A stretch of 50,282 nt of DNA from an uncultured Alphaproteobacteria bacterium (GCA_943787175.1 CALSLK010000020.1:1-50282), one strand, 5' to 3'; counted from the stretch's first letter, positions 1 through 9,692 are shown. Notes: a model not told the origin generated them from the sequence alone. Program-made: numbers and translations.

Positions 1-306
1 ATGAGTCTTGAAGGCACGTGGATTGGCCGCCTGTTCGGCCTCGGGATCAATATCAAGCCCATGGGCAACCTCGATCCACGGGACAACTTCTGTAATCTCG
101 CCGAAGTCCATGGAACCGTTGGTTCGAAGGCCATGAACGATCTGCTGCATCCAGGTCGTTCCGGCCTTGGCATAGGTAGCGACAAATATGTCGCTTGGGC
201 GAGGTTTGAATGCGATCCCACGGCGGAAGGATTCTTCCGAAAAATAGGCCTTCGAAACGGCTCGATACTCATCGAGGGTCGGGGGTCTGTGCAACACGGT
301 GTTCAT
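1..306 (-). CDS. Sulfotransferase family protein (3' part missing)
   Basis: This is the first 102 residues of a PAPS-dependent sulfotransferase, which would move sulfate onto a hydroxyl or amine substrate. I translated it from the reverse complement. The N-terminal part carries the 5'-phosphosulfate binding loop as ATYAKAGTTWMQQIVHGLR (family form YPKSGTTW), followed by VPWIEVAHGL and PRAFKTH, both typical of PF00685. The ATG at 306-304 overlaps the nthB stop (ATGA), so the two are translationally coupled and it is the last visible gene of the TRAP-nitrile hydratase operon. The substrate cannot be told. The rest of the gene lies beyond the left edge. Confidence 0.85.
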   Translation of the reverse strand, partial: MNTVLHRPPTLDEYRAVSKAYFSEESFRRGIAFKPRPSDIFVATYAKAGTTWMQQIVHGLRTNGSMDFGEITEVVPWIEVAHGLDIDPEAEQAANPRAFKTH

Positions 307-974
307 CCGTGCTCCAGATAGGATTCCCAGAGGTCTACCGTCACGCTGTCGCCTTGTGTTCCAGCTTCGCCCCAGAGCTCTTCAGCCGCAAACATCACGG
401 TATAGCAGTGCTCTGGGTTCTCGCCCTGCCATTCCGAATTGCTGTCGGGGAAAACAAACACACCATGGTCGGCAATGACCTCACCTAAGCGTCCGCGGCA
501 ATAGCGTGTGGCACGTGTGTGATGCCGGGGGTGATCGTTCTTCACGCGAACCTTATCACCGGACTTGAAGCCTGCAGCCACCACAACATCAGGGCGCTTG
601 GTGGAGGCTCCGCCGGCAATGGCCTCGTCCATCTCATCGAGGGAGAGATCGCTTCCACCTTCGGCGCGCCCGCCCTCTGACAGGGTCGCAATCCGTGCCT
701 CGATCTCCTGCTGTGTCAGGACACCCTTTTCGATGGCAATCGACTCAAGCGATTGCATCCAGAGCTCATAGTAGCTGGAGCGCAGATACTTCGCGGCGGG
801 AATACGCTCAATGTTTGCGCGCAGGTGGTCGTCCACGAAGCCGATCCCGTCGGCTGCCTGCAGCGAAAGCCCAAAGGCCCTTGCCTCCCAATCAGCATGG
901 AAAAGCGGCTCGTTCTCTTCACGCTCGATTTTGCCGAAACCGTGCATGCCGCCCATGTCGTGAATGCCGTCCAT
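303..974 (-). CDS. nthB: Nitrile hydratase beta subunit
   Basis: Beta chain of the cytoplasmic heterodimeric enzyme that hydrates nitriles to amides (R-CN + H2O to R-CONH2). The protein is 223 residues, a normal length. It opens with the family signature MDGIHDMGGMHGFGKI and continues into the helical N-terminal region (residues about 20-100) and the SH3-like C-terminal barrel (about 130-223, with the 'FKSGDKVRVKN' and 'TRYCRGRLGEVI' strands). The ATG at 974 has a good Shine-Dalgarno (GGGGAAGG) and lies 11 bases after the alpha-subunit stop. It overlaps the downstream sulfotransferase by 4 bases. No separate P14K/NhlE-type activator is visible between these genes. Confidence 0.95.
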   Translation of the reverse strand: MDGIHDMGGMHGFGKIEREENEPLFHADWEARAFGLSLQAADGIGFVDDHLRANIERIPAAKYLRSSYYELWMQSLESIAIEKGVLTQQEIEARIATLSEGGRAEGGSDLSLDEMDEAIAGGASTKRPDVVVAAGFKSGDKVRVKNDHPRHHTRATRYCRGRLGEVIADHGVFVFPDSNSEWQGENPEHCYTVMFAAEELWGEAGTQGDSVTVDLWESYLEHG

Positions 975-985
975 GATACCTTCCC

Positions 986-1576
986 CTAGACCGTTGCCAC
1001 GCCGATCATGCCGTCGCGCGTGACCATTTCTGCAAGCTCTTCCTCAGATTTACCCTTGCTGCCTTCGGGCTGACTGGGAAGTACCATGTAGCGGATCTCG
1101 GCGCTGGAATCCCAGACACGCACCTCGACATCAGAGGGAACCTCTACGCCGAACTCTTCAAGAACGGTACGTGGTTCGCGCACCACGCGTGACCGGTACG
1201 GCGGGCTTTTGTACCAGCGCGGCGGCAAACCCAGGACTGGCCACGGGTAGCAGGAGCAGAGTGTGCAGACGACGACGTTGTGAACGTTCTGCGTATTCTC
1301 CACCACAACCATGTTTTCACCCTGGATGCCGGAAACATCCAGTTCAGCAATGGCATCTGTGCCGTTTTCCAGCAGGCGCGCCCGGTAGTCGGGATCGGTC
1401 CACGCTTTGGCAACAACCCTGGCGCCGTTATGGGGCCCAACACGGGTTTCATAGAGTTCGATTAGGCGGTCGATACCGGTGGGATCAACAAGCCCCTTCT
1501 CACTCAGAAGCTGCTCAATCGCCTTGACCCGCAGGGCCATGTCCGATTCCGGTTCGTTATGTTTGTGCGACGCCAT
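986..1576 (-). CDS. nthA: Nitrile hydratase alpha subunit, cobalt type
   Basis: Catalytic metal-binding subunit, 196 residues. The metal claw V-C-T-L-C-S-C-Y lies at residues 103-110. Cys104, Cys107 and Cys109 plus backbone amides bind the metal, and in the family the last two cysteines are oxidised after translation. Threonine after the first cysteine marks the Co(III) type; Fe(III) enzymes have serine there. I chose the ATG at 1576 because GAGAGGTGG stands just upstream; a GTG two codons earlier (1582) is possible. The gene lies 60 bases after the TRAP large-subunit gene and leads into nthB, so the order is transporter, alpha, beta. Confidence 0.95.
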   Translation of the reverse strand: MASHKHNEPESDMALRVKAIEQLLSEKGLVDPTGIDRLIELYETRVGPHNGARVVAKAWTDPDYRARLLENGTDAIAELDVSGIQGENMVVVENTQNVHNVVVCTLCSCYPWPVLGLPPRWYKSPPYRSRVVREPRTVLEEFGVEVPSDVEVRVWDSSAEIRYMVLPSQPEGSKGKSEEELAEMVTRDGMIGVATV

Positions 1577-1636
1577 ATCCACCTCTCAAAACTACGAGGC
1601 GACCTTAACAAGCCAGCGCGGCAGTGGGCAATCACA

Positions 1637-3193
1637 TCAGTCGAACAGAACGCTGGGAAGCCATGTCGCCAGCGACGGAAAGAGAGCAATCAACCCTAGG
1701 CCGACAAGCTGAATGATGACGAAGGGTATGATCCCGCGATAAATCGCGCCGGTCGTCACGCCCTGGGGAGCAACACCACGCAAGTAGAACAAAGCAAATC
1801 CGAAAGGCGGTGTCAGGAAGCTGGTCTGCAGATTGACCGCGACCATCACGCCAAACCAGATCGGATCGATATCCATGGCCAGCAACACCGGACCAACAAT
1901 GGGAATCACGACAAAGACGATCTCGATGAAGTCGAGGAAGAAGCCCAGGACGAACATCACCATCATGACGGCGAGCATCGCGCCAAACGGGCCGCCTGGA
2001 ATGGTCGAAAGCACCTCGTGCACCAGGACATCGCCACCCAACCCACGGAACACCAGAGAAAAGACCGATGCTCCCAGGAAGATGACAAAGACCATACAGG
2101 TCACCTTCATCGTGGTGGTCAGCGCGGCAGACAGAACACCGGTGCGGCCGATGCGCAGGAGACAGAGCCCCAGCGAAGTCACGAACATCAATGCAAGGAT
2201 GATGCAAACCCCAAATGCCAGGACATCCAGCACGGGCACTTCTTCGCGGTTCATACGGAGATCAAAGATGGCCGACACCACCAGCATGCCGATCAGCGAG
2301 CCTGCGGCCAAGTACACCGTACCATCCCGGCCTTTGCCTCTGGCTGCCAGCAGCGTGGCACCGATGGCACCGACGGCGGCGGCCTCGGTAGGCGTCGCCA
2401 CGCCGGCAATGATCGAACCCAGGACTGAGACAATCAGCGTCAGTGGAGGCACCAACACCAGCATGACGCGGCGGCCGAGATCATCGCCCTCATACTTGGG
2501 CAACGCCGGCGCAACATTGGGGCGCAGCCAGGCGATGCCAAGCGTGTAGGCAAAGTAGAGCCCCACCAGCATCAGGCCGGGGAAGAAGGCCCCGGCAAAG
2601 AGATCCACCACGGAAACGGGATCGGGCGCCCAGTTGCCGATCGACATCTGCGCCTGGGTGTTGGCGCCCTGGAGGATGTCACCCAATAACACCAACACGA
2701 TTGATGGCGGAATGATCTGCCCCAGGGTGCCCGAGGCACAGATGACGCCGGTGGCCAGCTTGGGGTCGTACCCGGCCTTGAGCATGGTTGGCAGGCTGAG
2801 CAGGCCCATTGTCACCACGGTTGCTCCAACGATACCTGTTGATGCGGCCAGAAGCGCCCCAACGATCACGACGGCAACAGAAAGCCCGCCACGCAGGCGC
2901 CCGAACAGCAGGCCCATGGTTTCCAAAAGGTCTTCTGCAATGCGCGCACGTTCAAGAACCACGCCCATCAGAATGAAGAGCGGCACCGCGACAAGGACAT
3001 CGTTGGACATGACGCCGAAGTAACGCGACGCCAGGCTGCCCAGAAGATTGAGCTGGAAGAGATCAAGTGCCCATCCCGCCAGAGCGAACATCAAGGCAGT
3101 TCCGGCAAGGGAGAACGCAACGGGATAACCAAGCAGCAGCACGGTGCAGGTCGTCAACACCATGGCAACGGCCATGATCTCCTGGCCGCTCAT
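1637..3193 (-). CDS. dctM: TRAP transporter large permease (DctM)
   Basis: Large membrane subunit of a tripartite ATP-independent periplasmic transporter, which imports a small organic substrate using an ion gradient. The 518-residue protein is almost wholly hydrophobic, with about 12 membrane segments. Family features include 'AVPLFILMGVVLERA' near residue 55, 'GLLSLPTMLKAGYDPKLATG' and 'GTLGQIIPPSIVLV' in the first half, and 'TPTEAAAVGA' after the middle. I chose ATG 3193, which overlaps the DctQ stop (ATGA); a longer reading from 3388 would add a non-family leader inside dctQ. No periplasmic binding protein gene is present, so DctP must lie elsewhere. Linkage to nitrile hydratase suggests a nitrile- or amide-related substrate (inference). 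Confidence 0.93.
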   Translation of the reverse strand: MSGQEIMAVAMVLTTCTVLLLGYPVAFSLAGTALMFALAGWALDLFQLNLLGSLASRYFGVMSNDVLVAVPLFILMGVVLERARIAEDLLETMGLLFGRLRGGLSVAVVIVGALLAASTGIVGATVVTMGLLSLPTMLKAGYDPKLATGVICASGTLGQIIPPSIVLVLLGDILQGANTQAQMSIGNWAPDPVSVVDLFAGAFFPGLMLVGLYFAYTLGIAWLRPNVAPALPKYEGDDLGRRVMLVLVPPLTLIVSVLGSIIAGVATPTEAAAVGAIGATLLAARGKGRDGTVYLAAGSLIGMLVVSAIFDLRMNREEVPVLDVLAFGVCIILALMFVTSLGLCLLRIGRTGVLSAALTTTMKVTCMVFVIFLGASVFSLVFRGLGGDVLVHEVLSTIPGGPFGAMLAVMMVMFVLGFFLDFIEIVFVVIPIVGPVLLAMDIDPIWFGVMVAVNLQTSFLTPPFGFALFYLRGVAPQGVTTGAIYRGIIPFVIIQLVGLGLIALFPSLATWLPSVLFD

Positions 3194-3717
3194 GCCTTGT
3201 GTCCCTGATCGGATCGAGCCATCAGCACGATGAGACTGCGCGCCGCAAGCGACAAACCCTGTAAGCCAACAGTGGCGCAGAAAATCAGAAGAAAGGACTT
3301 CAGCAGAAACAGTGCCGGAAGGCCGCCAGCTTCGCGAGAGGTTTCCAGCCTGTCCCAGGAAGAAAGAACATAAGGAAAGGAGACCCATCCAGCAGCAATG
3401 ATAACCGGCAGCAGAAGCAGCAACCCGCCAAGCAAATCCACCCAGGCCTTGTAGCGCTCTTCGAAGGGCCGATAGATAACATCAACCCTGACATGAGCGT
3501 CATGGAGCAAGGTGTAGGCTGCGCCGCTCATGAACACGATGGCATGGAGCCAGACATAGGACTCCTGCATCCAGACAAAGCCGATGGAAAAGACGTAGCG
3601 CAGAATAGCGACCGAAAACGTCACCAGCGCCATCACCAGGACCAACCACGATACTGTCCGGCCGATACGCTCGTTCAGCCAGTCTACGCTGTCAGCAAAT
3701 CGGGCCAGAACGGTCAC
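3190..3717 (-). CDS. dctQ: TRAP transporter small permease (DctQ)
   Basis: Small membrane subunit of the TRAP transporter, 175 residues with four predicted membrane helices (about 20-40, 52-72, 93-115 and 137-160) and the usual 'FVWMQESYVWLHAIVFMSGAA' type segment in helix 2. It pairs with DctM, which it overlaps by 4 bases. The start is GTG at 3717, with GGGAG about five bases upstream; the nearby ATG at 3722 runs into a stop after two codons. The gene begins only 33 bases after the parC stop, and I see no terminator between them, so the operon may be read through from parC or have a promoter inside it. Confidence 0.9.
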   Translation of the reverse strand: MTVLARFADSVDWLNERIGRTVSWLVLVMALVTFSVAILRYVFSIGFVWMQESYVWLHAIVFMSGAAYTLLHDAHVRVDVIYRPFEERYKAWVDLLGGLLLLLPVIIAAGWVSFPYVLSSWDRLETSREAGGLPALFLLKSFLLIFCATVGLQGLSLAARSLIVLMARSDQGHKA

Positions 3718-3750
3718 GGCATCTCCCAGAAAAGCCTGTGCGCAAAAGCC

Positions 3751-5973
3751 TTAACTGAAGCGGTTGTTGCTCGCAAAGCCTGATGGCGCAACCCGGCCAG
3801 CCTGACTTCGCTTGCCAACCCAGTCGGCGAGCTTGGTCTCTGTGCGTGTGCGTGTCCCCGACTGCCAGGTCAGGCCTTCTGAAAGTGTGAAGGTCTTGGC
3901 GTCAGAAAGGCCACCGGATTTATAGCGTTGCAGGATCACGCCACGTCCGCGGGTCATCTCCGGCAATTCATCGATCGGGAAGATAATGACCTTGCGGTTC
4001 TCACCAACCACGGCGACATGATCCCCGTCGGCAAACCGCGCAACGACTGCTTCGGAACCACCAGCAAGGTTCAGCACCTGTTTGCCCGCACGGGTCTGCG
4101 CCATCACAGCGTCCTCGGGCACGATAAATCCGCGCCCTTCGCTGGAAGCAACCAGCAGGCGGCGACCGCCCTGGAACACCATCATGGTGATGATTTCGAC
4201 ATCGTTGCCCAGGTCCAGCATCAACCGGACCGGATCGCCATAGCCGCGTCCGCCAGGCAGCTTGTCGCAGCCAAGGGTGTAGAAGCGTCCGTTAGTCGCG
4301 AAAATGAGCAGCTTGTCTGTGGTCCAGGCTTCTGCTCGGAACCGTTCCTTATCGCCTTCCTTGTAGCGCAGGGTCCCGACCTGATCGCCGTGCCCCTTGG
4401 CAGCACGGATCCAGCCTTTGGCCGAGAGAACAATGGTGACGGCCTCCTTCTCGATCGTGGCGTCGATAGGAATATCGATGTGCTCGGGCGGATCACCCAC
4501 GATGGTGCGGCGGCGGCCCAAATCGGTCTTGCCGCCGAACTTCTCGCGGATGTCCTTGAACTCGTCTTTCAGAAAACTCTTCTGCTTGGTATCGCTCTTG
4601 ACCAGCGCAGCAAGGTCTTTCTGTTCGTCGCTAAGAGCCGCCTTCTCGCTCACGATCTCCATTTCCTCGAGCTTGCGCAGTGAACGCAAGCGCATGTTGA
4701 GGATCGCTTCAGCCTGAACCTCATTCAGCTTGAACCGCTTCATCAGAGACGGCTTGGGTTCGTCCTCCTCGCGGATAATCCGGATGACCTCATCCAGATT
4801 GAGATAAACGATCAGATAGCCTTCGAGAACATCCAGACGCCGGGCGATCTTCTCCAGGCGATGGTTGGAGCGGCGCAGCAAGACTTCGCGACGATGGTCG
4901 ATAAAGGCCTGAAGCGTTTCGCGCAGGTTCATAACCCGCGGTATGCCCGTACCATCCAGCAGGTTCATGTTGAGGGAAACACGCGTTTCCAGATCGGTCA
5001 TGCGATAGAGCGATTCCATCATGACCTTGTCATCGACCGTGCGGTTCTTGGGCGTCAGAACCAGACGAATGTCTTCCGCGGACTCGTCCGCCACGGCATC
5101 GACCATTGGCAGCTTACGAGCCTCGATCAATTCGGCAATGCGCTCGACCAGCTTCGACTTCTGTACCTGGTAGGGCATTTCGGTCACGACAATCTGGTAC
5201 ATGCCCCGGCCGAGGTCCTCGGAGCTCCAGCGTGCCCGCAGGCGGAACGAACCTCGCCCCGTGGCGTAGGCCTCCATCATGGCATCACGCGCTTCAACCA
5301 GTTCGCCACCGGTCGGGAAGTCAGGCCCGGTGATCATGGAAGTGAGTGTCTCAAAGGTCGCGCGCGGTTTGTCGACCAGATGAACCAATGCAGCGCAGAG
5401 CTCGCCGACATTGTGCGGCGGGATGCTGGTTGCCATGCCCACGGCAATACCTGAGGAGCCGTTGGCGAGGAGATTCGGGAACCGCGCCGGCATAACGATG
5501 GGCTCGACCTCTGATCCATCATAAGTGTCACGGAAGTCGACAGCGTCGTCGTCCAGGCCCTCCATCAGGGCCATGGCGGCTTCAGTCAGGCGTGCTTCGG
5601 TGTAACGCATGGCAGCGGCATTATCGCCGTCGATGTTACCGAAATTGCCCTGGCCATCGACCATGGGGTAACGCGCGGCAAATTCCTGAGCCAGGCGCAC
5701 CAGAGCGTCATAAATCGACTGATCGCCATGCGGATGATACTTGCCGATCACATCGCCTACGACGCGCGCGGACTTCTTAAACCCTTCACGTGGGTCCAGT
5801 TTGAGAACGCGCATGGCGTACAAAAGGCGCCGGTGCACAGGTTTCAGCCCATCGCGCACATCAGGCAACGAGCGTGAGGTGATGGTCGACATCGCGTAGG
5901 CCAGATAGCGCTCGGTCAGAGCATCGGCGAGCGCGACGGGTTCAATGCCACGGGGTTCAAGCAGATCGGTCAT
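3751..5973 (-). CDS. parC: DNA topoisomerase IV subunit A
   Basis: Breakage-reunion subunit of topoisomerase IV, which decatenates sister chromosomes; partner of ParE. It has 740 residues, full length for the alphaproteobacterial form. The winged-helix core carries '[20 protein letters not shown]' (35-54) and the catalytic Tyr124 in [11 protein letters not shown]. The quinolone region reads [13 protein letters not shown], with Gln85 where E. coli ParC has Ser80 and Asp89 where it has Glu84. The C-terminal half (about 490 on) is the beta-pinwheel DNA-wrapping domain. The start ATG at 5973 overlaps the recO stop (ATGA). It is ParC rather than GyrA because of its length and the absence of a GyrA box. 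Confidence 0.96.
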   Translation of the reverse strand: MTDLLEPRGIEPVALADALTERYLAYAMSTITSRSLPDVRDGLKPVHRRLLYAMRVLKLDPREGFKKSARVVGDVIGKYHPHGDQSIYDALVRLAQEFAARYPMVDGQGNFGNIDGDNAAAMRYTEARLTEAAMALMEGLDDDAVDFRDTYDGSEVEPIVMPARFPNLLANGSSGIAVGMATSIPPHNVGELCAALVHLVDKPRATFETLTSMITGPDFPTGGELVEARDAMMEAYATGRGSFRLRARWSSEDLGRGMYQIVVTEMPYQVQKSKLVERIAELIEARKLPMVDAVADESAEDIRLVLTPKNRTVDDKVMMESLYRMTDLETRVSLNMNLLDGTGIPRVMNLRETLQAFIDHRREVLLRRSNHRLEKIARRLDVLEGYLIVYLNLDEVIRIIREEDEPKPSLMKRFKLNEVQAEAILNMRLRSLRKLEEMEIVSEKAALSDEQKDLAALVKSDTKQKSFLKDEFKDIREKFGGKTDLGRRRTIVGDPPEHIDIPIDATIEKEAVTIVLSAKGWIRAAKGHGDQVGTLRYKEGDKERFRAEAWTTDKLLIFATNGRFYTLGCDKLPGGRGYGDPVRLMLDLGNDVEIITMMVFQGGRRLLVASSEGRGFIVPEDAVMAQTRAGKQVLNLAGGSEAVVARFADGDHVAVVGENRKVIIFPIDELPEMTRGRGVILQRYKSGGLSDAKTFTLSEGLTWQSGTRTRTETKLADWVGKRSQAGRVAPSGFASNNRFS

Positions 5974-6722
5974 GCACCGTTTATAACACCAGATTTGGTA
6001 TGTGCACGCGCCAAACGCGCTACAAATCGTTCTCTGGCGGGAGGAATTCCACTTTTTTCGGATGCGAAGAGATGCCGTTCCAAAAAGAAGCCGGTGAGCG
6101 TCAACCCAGCCAGAACATCAACCGCCCCTTCTGTATCGCCACCGATCAGGAACCTGGGCAAGGTGAGCAATCTATCCCGATAGGGCTCTCCTGCGGATGC
6201 AGACACCGCCCTTCCCGTGCGCGGCGAAACATAGATCAGGTTGTCGTTGCCGCCGGTGACAGCGCAAGCCGAGAGATCAAGACCGAAACCCAGTAAATCC
6301 AGGAGACCAAGTTCCCATCGTACATAGACGGCCTGCCAATAAGCGTGACCACTCTCGAGCGCTGCCAGCAGAGCCTCGAAACCGTCATAGAGCTGTTCAT
6401 AAGGGTGGCGTTCCGGCAGGCCCTGTTCAGCCACGGCGCAAGCGCTGGCCAGACATCCCAACCGGTCTGCATCATCGAGCCATGCGGAAGGAGCAGAGCG
6501 CTCCAGTTCCACGGTGTAACTTCCCAGGTGCTCGGACAACCGGCCCCGCCATTGCGCCGCAACGACGTTTCCAGGTTGCAAGACGCCCTTGAGCCGGCGA
6601 CTGGCGCCACCACGCACAAGCCCGGCATGGCGGCCGTGATCGCGCGTGAGCAAATTCAAAATAGCAGCGGATTCACCGTGCCGGCGGGCAGACAGGACAA
6701 TGCCGCGATCGCTCCAATCCAT
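5970..6722 (-). CDS. recO: DNA repair protein RecO
   Basis: Recombination mediator that works with RecR to load RecA on SSB-coated DNA in the RecFOR pathway. It has 250 residues. The N-terminal OB fold starts at 'MDWSDRGIVLSARRHGE', and a helical C-terminal domain contains 'WELGLLDLLGFGLDLSACAVTG', the usual alphaproteobacterial form. Only one cysteine remains where some RecO proteins have a four-cysteine zinc site, so zinc binding is unlikely. The ATG at 6722 follows the era stop by six bases, and its end overlaps parC by 4 bases. Confidence 0.95.
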   Translation of the reverse strand: MDWSDRGIVLSARRHGESAAILNLLTRDHGRHAGLVRGGASRRLKGVLQPGNVVAAQWRGRLSEHLGSYTVELERSAPSAWLDDADRLGCLASACAVAEQGLPERHPYEQLYDGFEALLAALESGHAYWQAVYVRWELGLLDLLGFGLDLSACAVTGGNDNLIYVSPRTGRAVSASAGEPYRDRLLTLPRFLIGGDTEGAVDVLAGLTLTGFFLERHLFASEKSGIPPARERFVARLARAHTKSGVINGA

Positions 6723-6728
6723 GGCGGG

Positions 6729-7637
6729 CTAACGCGGAAATTCCAGCCCCATCTCGCGATAGCGCGCGGGGTCGTTAAGCCAGTTGGGCCGAACCTTCAC
6801 ATGCAGGAACAGATGCACACGCATGCCAAGGATCTCCTCGAGTTCCTTGCGCGCAGCAATTCCGACCTCCTTGATCGTGGCGCCCTTCTTGCCAAGAAGG
6901 ATGGGTTTGTGCCCGTCCCTGGCAACATAGATCACCTGATCAATGCGAACCGCATCTTCCTCGGGGATCTCGGTCCACATCTCGGTTTCAACGGCCAGTG
7001 CATAGGGAAGCTCCTGATGCACCCGCAGGAACAGTTTCTCGCGTGTGATCTCGGCCGCCAGGTTGCGCATCGGCAGATCAGAGACCTGATCTTCGGGAAA
7101 CATCCACGGGCCCGGCTTGATCCGTGAACGAAGCGTTGTGATCAGCTCATCAAGACCGTGACCCTTCAGGGCGGAGATATAGAGAATCTCATCAGCAGCA
7201 CCGGAGCCATCGATCGCGCCAGCCAGCGGCAACAGCTTTTCCTTCGGTACGGCGTCAATCTTGTTGATGGCGATCAGAACCTTGCGCCCTGAGGCTTTCA
7301 GCCTCTCTAGAATGAGTTGCAGATCAGCGCTCATGCCGGCAGCGGCATCCACCAACAACAGTGCCATGTCAGCGTCATCGGCACCGCTCCAGGCAGCGTC
7401 CACCATGGCGCGTTCGAGCTTTTTCTTGGGCATGAAAATCCCGGGCGTGTCGACAAAGACGATCTGATCGTTCTCGACGATACGGATACCCATGACACGG
7501 CCGCGCGTGGTCTGGACCTTGTGTGTGACAATCGAAACCTTGGTGCCCACAATCGCGTTGACGAGCGTGGATTTCCCGGCATTCGGGGCGCCAAGGACGG
7601 CAATGAAACCGCAGCGGGTCTGGGATGGCTCGTTCAT
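6729..7637 (-). CDS. era: GTPase Era
   Basis: Essential GTPase that binds the 3' end of 16S rRNA during 30S assembly. It has 302 residues. The G domain shows the P-loop GAPNAGKS (16-23), DTPG (63-66) and NKID (125-128). The C-terminal KH RNA-binding domain carries LGKKGATIKEVG. The start overlaps the rnc stop by 4 bases (ATGA). The rnc-era-recO order is a classic ribosome/RNA-processing operon. Confidence 0.97.
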   Translation of the reverse strand: MNEPSQTRCGFIAVLGAPNAGKSTLVNAIVGTKVSIVTHKVQTTRGRVMGIRIVENDQIVFVDTPGIFMPKKKLERAMVDAAWSGADDADMALLLVDAAAGMSADLQLILERLKASGRKVLIAINKIDAVPKEKLLPLAGAIDGSGAADEILYISALKGHGLDELITTLRSRIKPGPWMFPEDQVSDLPMRNLAAEITREKLFLRVHQELPYALAVETEMWTEIPEEDAVRIDQVIYVARDGHKPILLGKKGATIKEVGIAARKELEEILGMRVHLFLHVKVRPNWLNDPARYREMGLEFPR

Positions 7638-8335
7638 GTTTCGCTTCCATCGGCAAATGTCTCAAGCGCAACCCGTGCTGCGTCCTGTTCTGCAACCCGT
7701 CGGGACGGGCCCTCCGCCTTGATTTCACCCAATCCGTCTATGTTGACTGAAACCGTAATGGTCGGCGCATGTGCCGGACCAGTCTTGTCGAGCATTGTAT
7801 AGGTTGGCAAAGCCAACGCACGTCCAAGCGCCCATTCCTGCAGCCTAGTCTTGGCATCGCGCGGAGGCTTGCGGTAGGACGTCATGCGTGTCGACCAGTT
7901 CCGTTCGACAAACGCGGACGCGGCATCCAGTCCCCCGTCAAGATAGAGCGCAGCAATGACCGCCTCCGTGACGTCGGCCAGAACCGTCGCGCTCTCGCGG
8001 ATACCGCCCTGCTCTTCACCCGGCGTCATTTCGATCAGAGCGTCCAGGCCCAGTTCTCCCGCCAACTCAGCAAGGGTTTCCTTGCGCACGAGATCTACGT
8101 GACGCATGGAGAGCTTGCCTTCCGCTTCATCGGGAAACTGTCGGTAAAGCATGGCAGCAACGATCATGTTGAGAACACGGTCGCCCAGAAATTCCAGTCG
8201 CTCATAGCCGTGTGAAAACACGCTGCGGGCAAGGCTGCCGTGCGTTACGGCCTGTTGTAGGAGTTGGTCATCGGAGAACCGGTGACCCAGGATCTTTTCA
8301 AGTGCCAAACGTGGTTCAAGGTTCAATCCGCTCAT
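7634..8335 (-). CDS. rnc: Ribonuclease III
   Basis: Double-strand-specific endonuclease for rRNA and mRNA processing; 233 residues from the start chosen. The catalytic domain carries ERLEFLGDRVL, with Glu45 and Asp52, and DVTEAVIAALYLDGG, with Asp121 and Glu124: all four metal-binding acids. A dsRNA-binding domain follows (about 160-230, ending 'PSRRVAEQDAARVALE'). I chose the ATG at 8335 because it overlaps the lepB stop as ATGA and matches the family N terminus. A longer reading from 8407 would add 24 residues inside lepB. Confidence 0.96.
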   Translation of the reverse strand: MSGLNLEPRLALEKILGHRFSDDQLLQQAVTHGSLARSVFSHGYERLEFLGDRVLNMIVAAMLYRQFPDEAEGKLSMRHVDLVRKETLAELAGELGLDALIEMTPGEEQGGIRESATVLADVTEAVIAALYLDGGLDAASAFVERNWSTRMTSYRKPPRDAKTRLQEWALGRALALPTYTMLDKTGPAHAPTITVSVNIDGLGEIKAEGPSRRVAEQDAARVALETFADGSET

Positions 8336-9276
8336 TGCAATGGCTGAAACAGCCTGCTCCAGCGAATTGAACCCGGCCAGGTCCATGGTTCCAACAGGCC
8401 GCCACAACCATCCACGGAAAAGAACAGGAACTCGGCACGACCAATGAGGTTTTCTGCGGGTACAAAACCGACGGAATGCAGGACGCGACTGTCGCTTGAG
8501 CGATCCCGGTTATCGCCCATCATGAAGTAATGGCCTTCGGGTACCGTGTAGACCTCGGTGTCATCCAGCCGATAATTCGTGATCGCATCAAGGATCGGAT
8601 GTTCCACACCATTGGGCAACATTTCCTGGAACTGCGGAATTGCGGCATCAACCCCGGAGCAGCCCTGGTCGAGAAACGGCTCCATCGGGGTCAGAGGCGC
8701 GGCCACACCATTGATGTGCAGCACGCCGCCCATCACCTGGATCGTGTCTCCGGGAAGCCCCACAAGCCGTTTGATGAAATCAATCGAGGTATCGGTCGGT
8801 TTGCGGAACACCACGATATCGCCACGCTCAGGCTCAGCGCCGAAGATACGGCCGTCAAACAGATTGAGGTTTGTACCAAAGCCAACGGAATACTTGCTGT
8901 AGCCGTAAGCAAATTTTGAAACGAAGAGGTAATCACCAATCAACAGGGTCGGCTTCATAGAGCCCGACGGAATGTTGAACGGTTCATAGGCAACCGTGCG
9001 GATCACGACAGCGATCAGAATGGCGTAAATGATGGTCTTGATGGAACCAAAGAGCCCCTCATCACCGCGCCAGGTCACAGGCAGCAACTTCTCGATTGGC
9101 GAGAAAATGATCTGCAGAACCCATTCCAGCGGCCGCAGCAGGATTCCAAGGAGCGTAAAGGGCGCCAGAAGGACGATGAGCCACAACGGCATGCGCTTCG
9201 TGTTTTCGCCGTCTACGGGCATGTCAGGCTCGGGCGAACCACCCGTGTCCAGATCGGGGTCTGGCGGGTCAATCAT
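8332..9276 (-). CDS. lepB: Signal peptidase I
   Basis: Inner-membrane serine protease that removes Sec and Tat signal peptides. It has 314 residues. The Ser/Lys dyad is Ser106 in IPSGSMKPT and Lys169 in [11 protein letters not shown]; later family boxes are '[20 protein letters not shown]'. The N terminus is longer than average: a proline- and acid-rich cytosolic stretch (1-28), a hydrophobic segment (30-60) and a second one at about 78-95 just before the active site. It overlaps acpS upstream and rnc downstream, each by ATGA. Confidence 0.96.
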   Translation of the reverse strand: MIDPPDPDLDTGGSPEPDMPVDGENTKRMPLWLIVLLAPFTLLGILLRPLEWVLQIIFSPIEKLLPVTWRGDEGLFGSIKTIIYAILIAVVIRTVAYEPFNIPSGSMKPTLLIGDYLFVSKFAYGYSKYSVGFGTNLNLFDGRIFGAEPERGDIVVFRKPTDTSIDFIKRLVGLPGDTIQVMGGVLHINGVAAPLTPMEPFLDQGCSGVDAAIPQFQEMLPNGVEHPILDAITNYRLDDTEVYTVPEGHYFMMGDNRDRSSDSRVLHSVGFVPAENLIGRAEFLFFSVDGCGGLLEPWTWPGSIRWSRLFQPLQ

Positions 9277-9692
9277 GCTTCAAGGCCTTTCTGATCCGCC
9301 GGTACGGCAGAGATAATGACAATCGCCTGAGCCAGCGGGGGATCGTCGGTCATGGTGAGATCAACCTTGGCGACCATGCCTTCGGGTACCATCTCAGCAA
9401 GGCGCACGGCGGCACCTCCGGTCAGATGCATGGTCGGTTTGCCCGATGGCAGATTGACAACCTGAAGGTCACGCCAGAAAACACCGCGCCGAAATCCCGT
9501 TCCCAGAGCTTTGGAACACGCCTCCTTTGCCGCGAAGCGCTTGGCATAGGTCGCCGCACGCTGTGCGCGCTTGTCAGCCTTGGTGCGCTCGGTTTCCGTA
9601 AAGATACGTTGCGTAAAACGTGTGCCGAACCGCTCAAGTGTCTTTTCGATACGACGGATATCGAGCGTATCAAGGCCGAGTCCCAGGATCAT
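9273..9692 (-). CDS. acpS: Holo-[acyl-carrier-protein] synthase
   Basis: Transfers phosphopantetheine from CoA to the serine of acyl carrier protein, making it active for fatty acid synthesis. It has 139 residues. The magnesium ligands are Asp8 in [13 protein letters not shown] and Glu57 in [15 protein letters not shown]. It sits between pdxJ and lepB with 4-base overlaps on both sides, the standard alphaproteobacterial arrangement. Confidence 0.96.
   Translation of the reverse strand: MILGLGLDTLDIRRIEKTLERFGTRFTQRIFTETERTKADKRAQRAATYAKRFAAKEACSKALGTGFRRGVFWRDLQVVNLPSGKPTMHLTGGAAVRLAEMVPEGMVAKVDLTMTDDPPLAQAIVIISAVPADQKGLEA

Noticed and set aside
1..321. Plus-strand open frame at the left edge
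   Set aside because: The reverse strand encodes a sulfotransferase with its phosphosulfate loop; the plus frame is its shadow.
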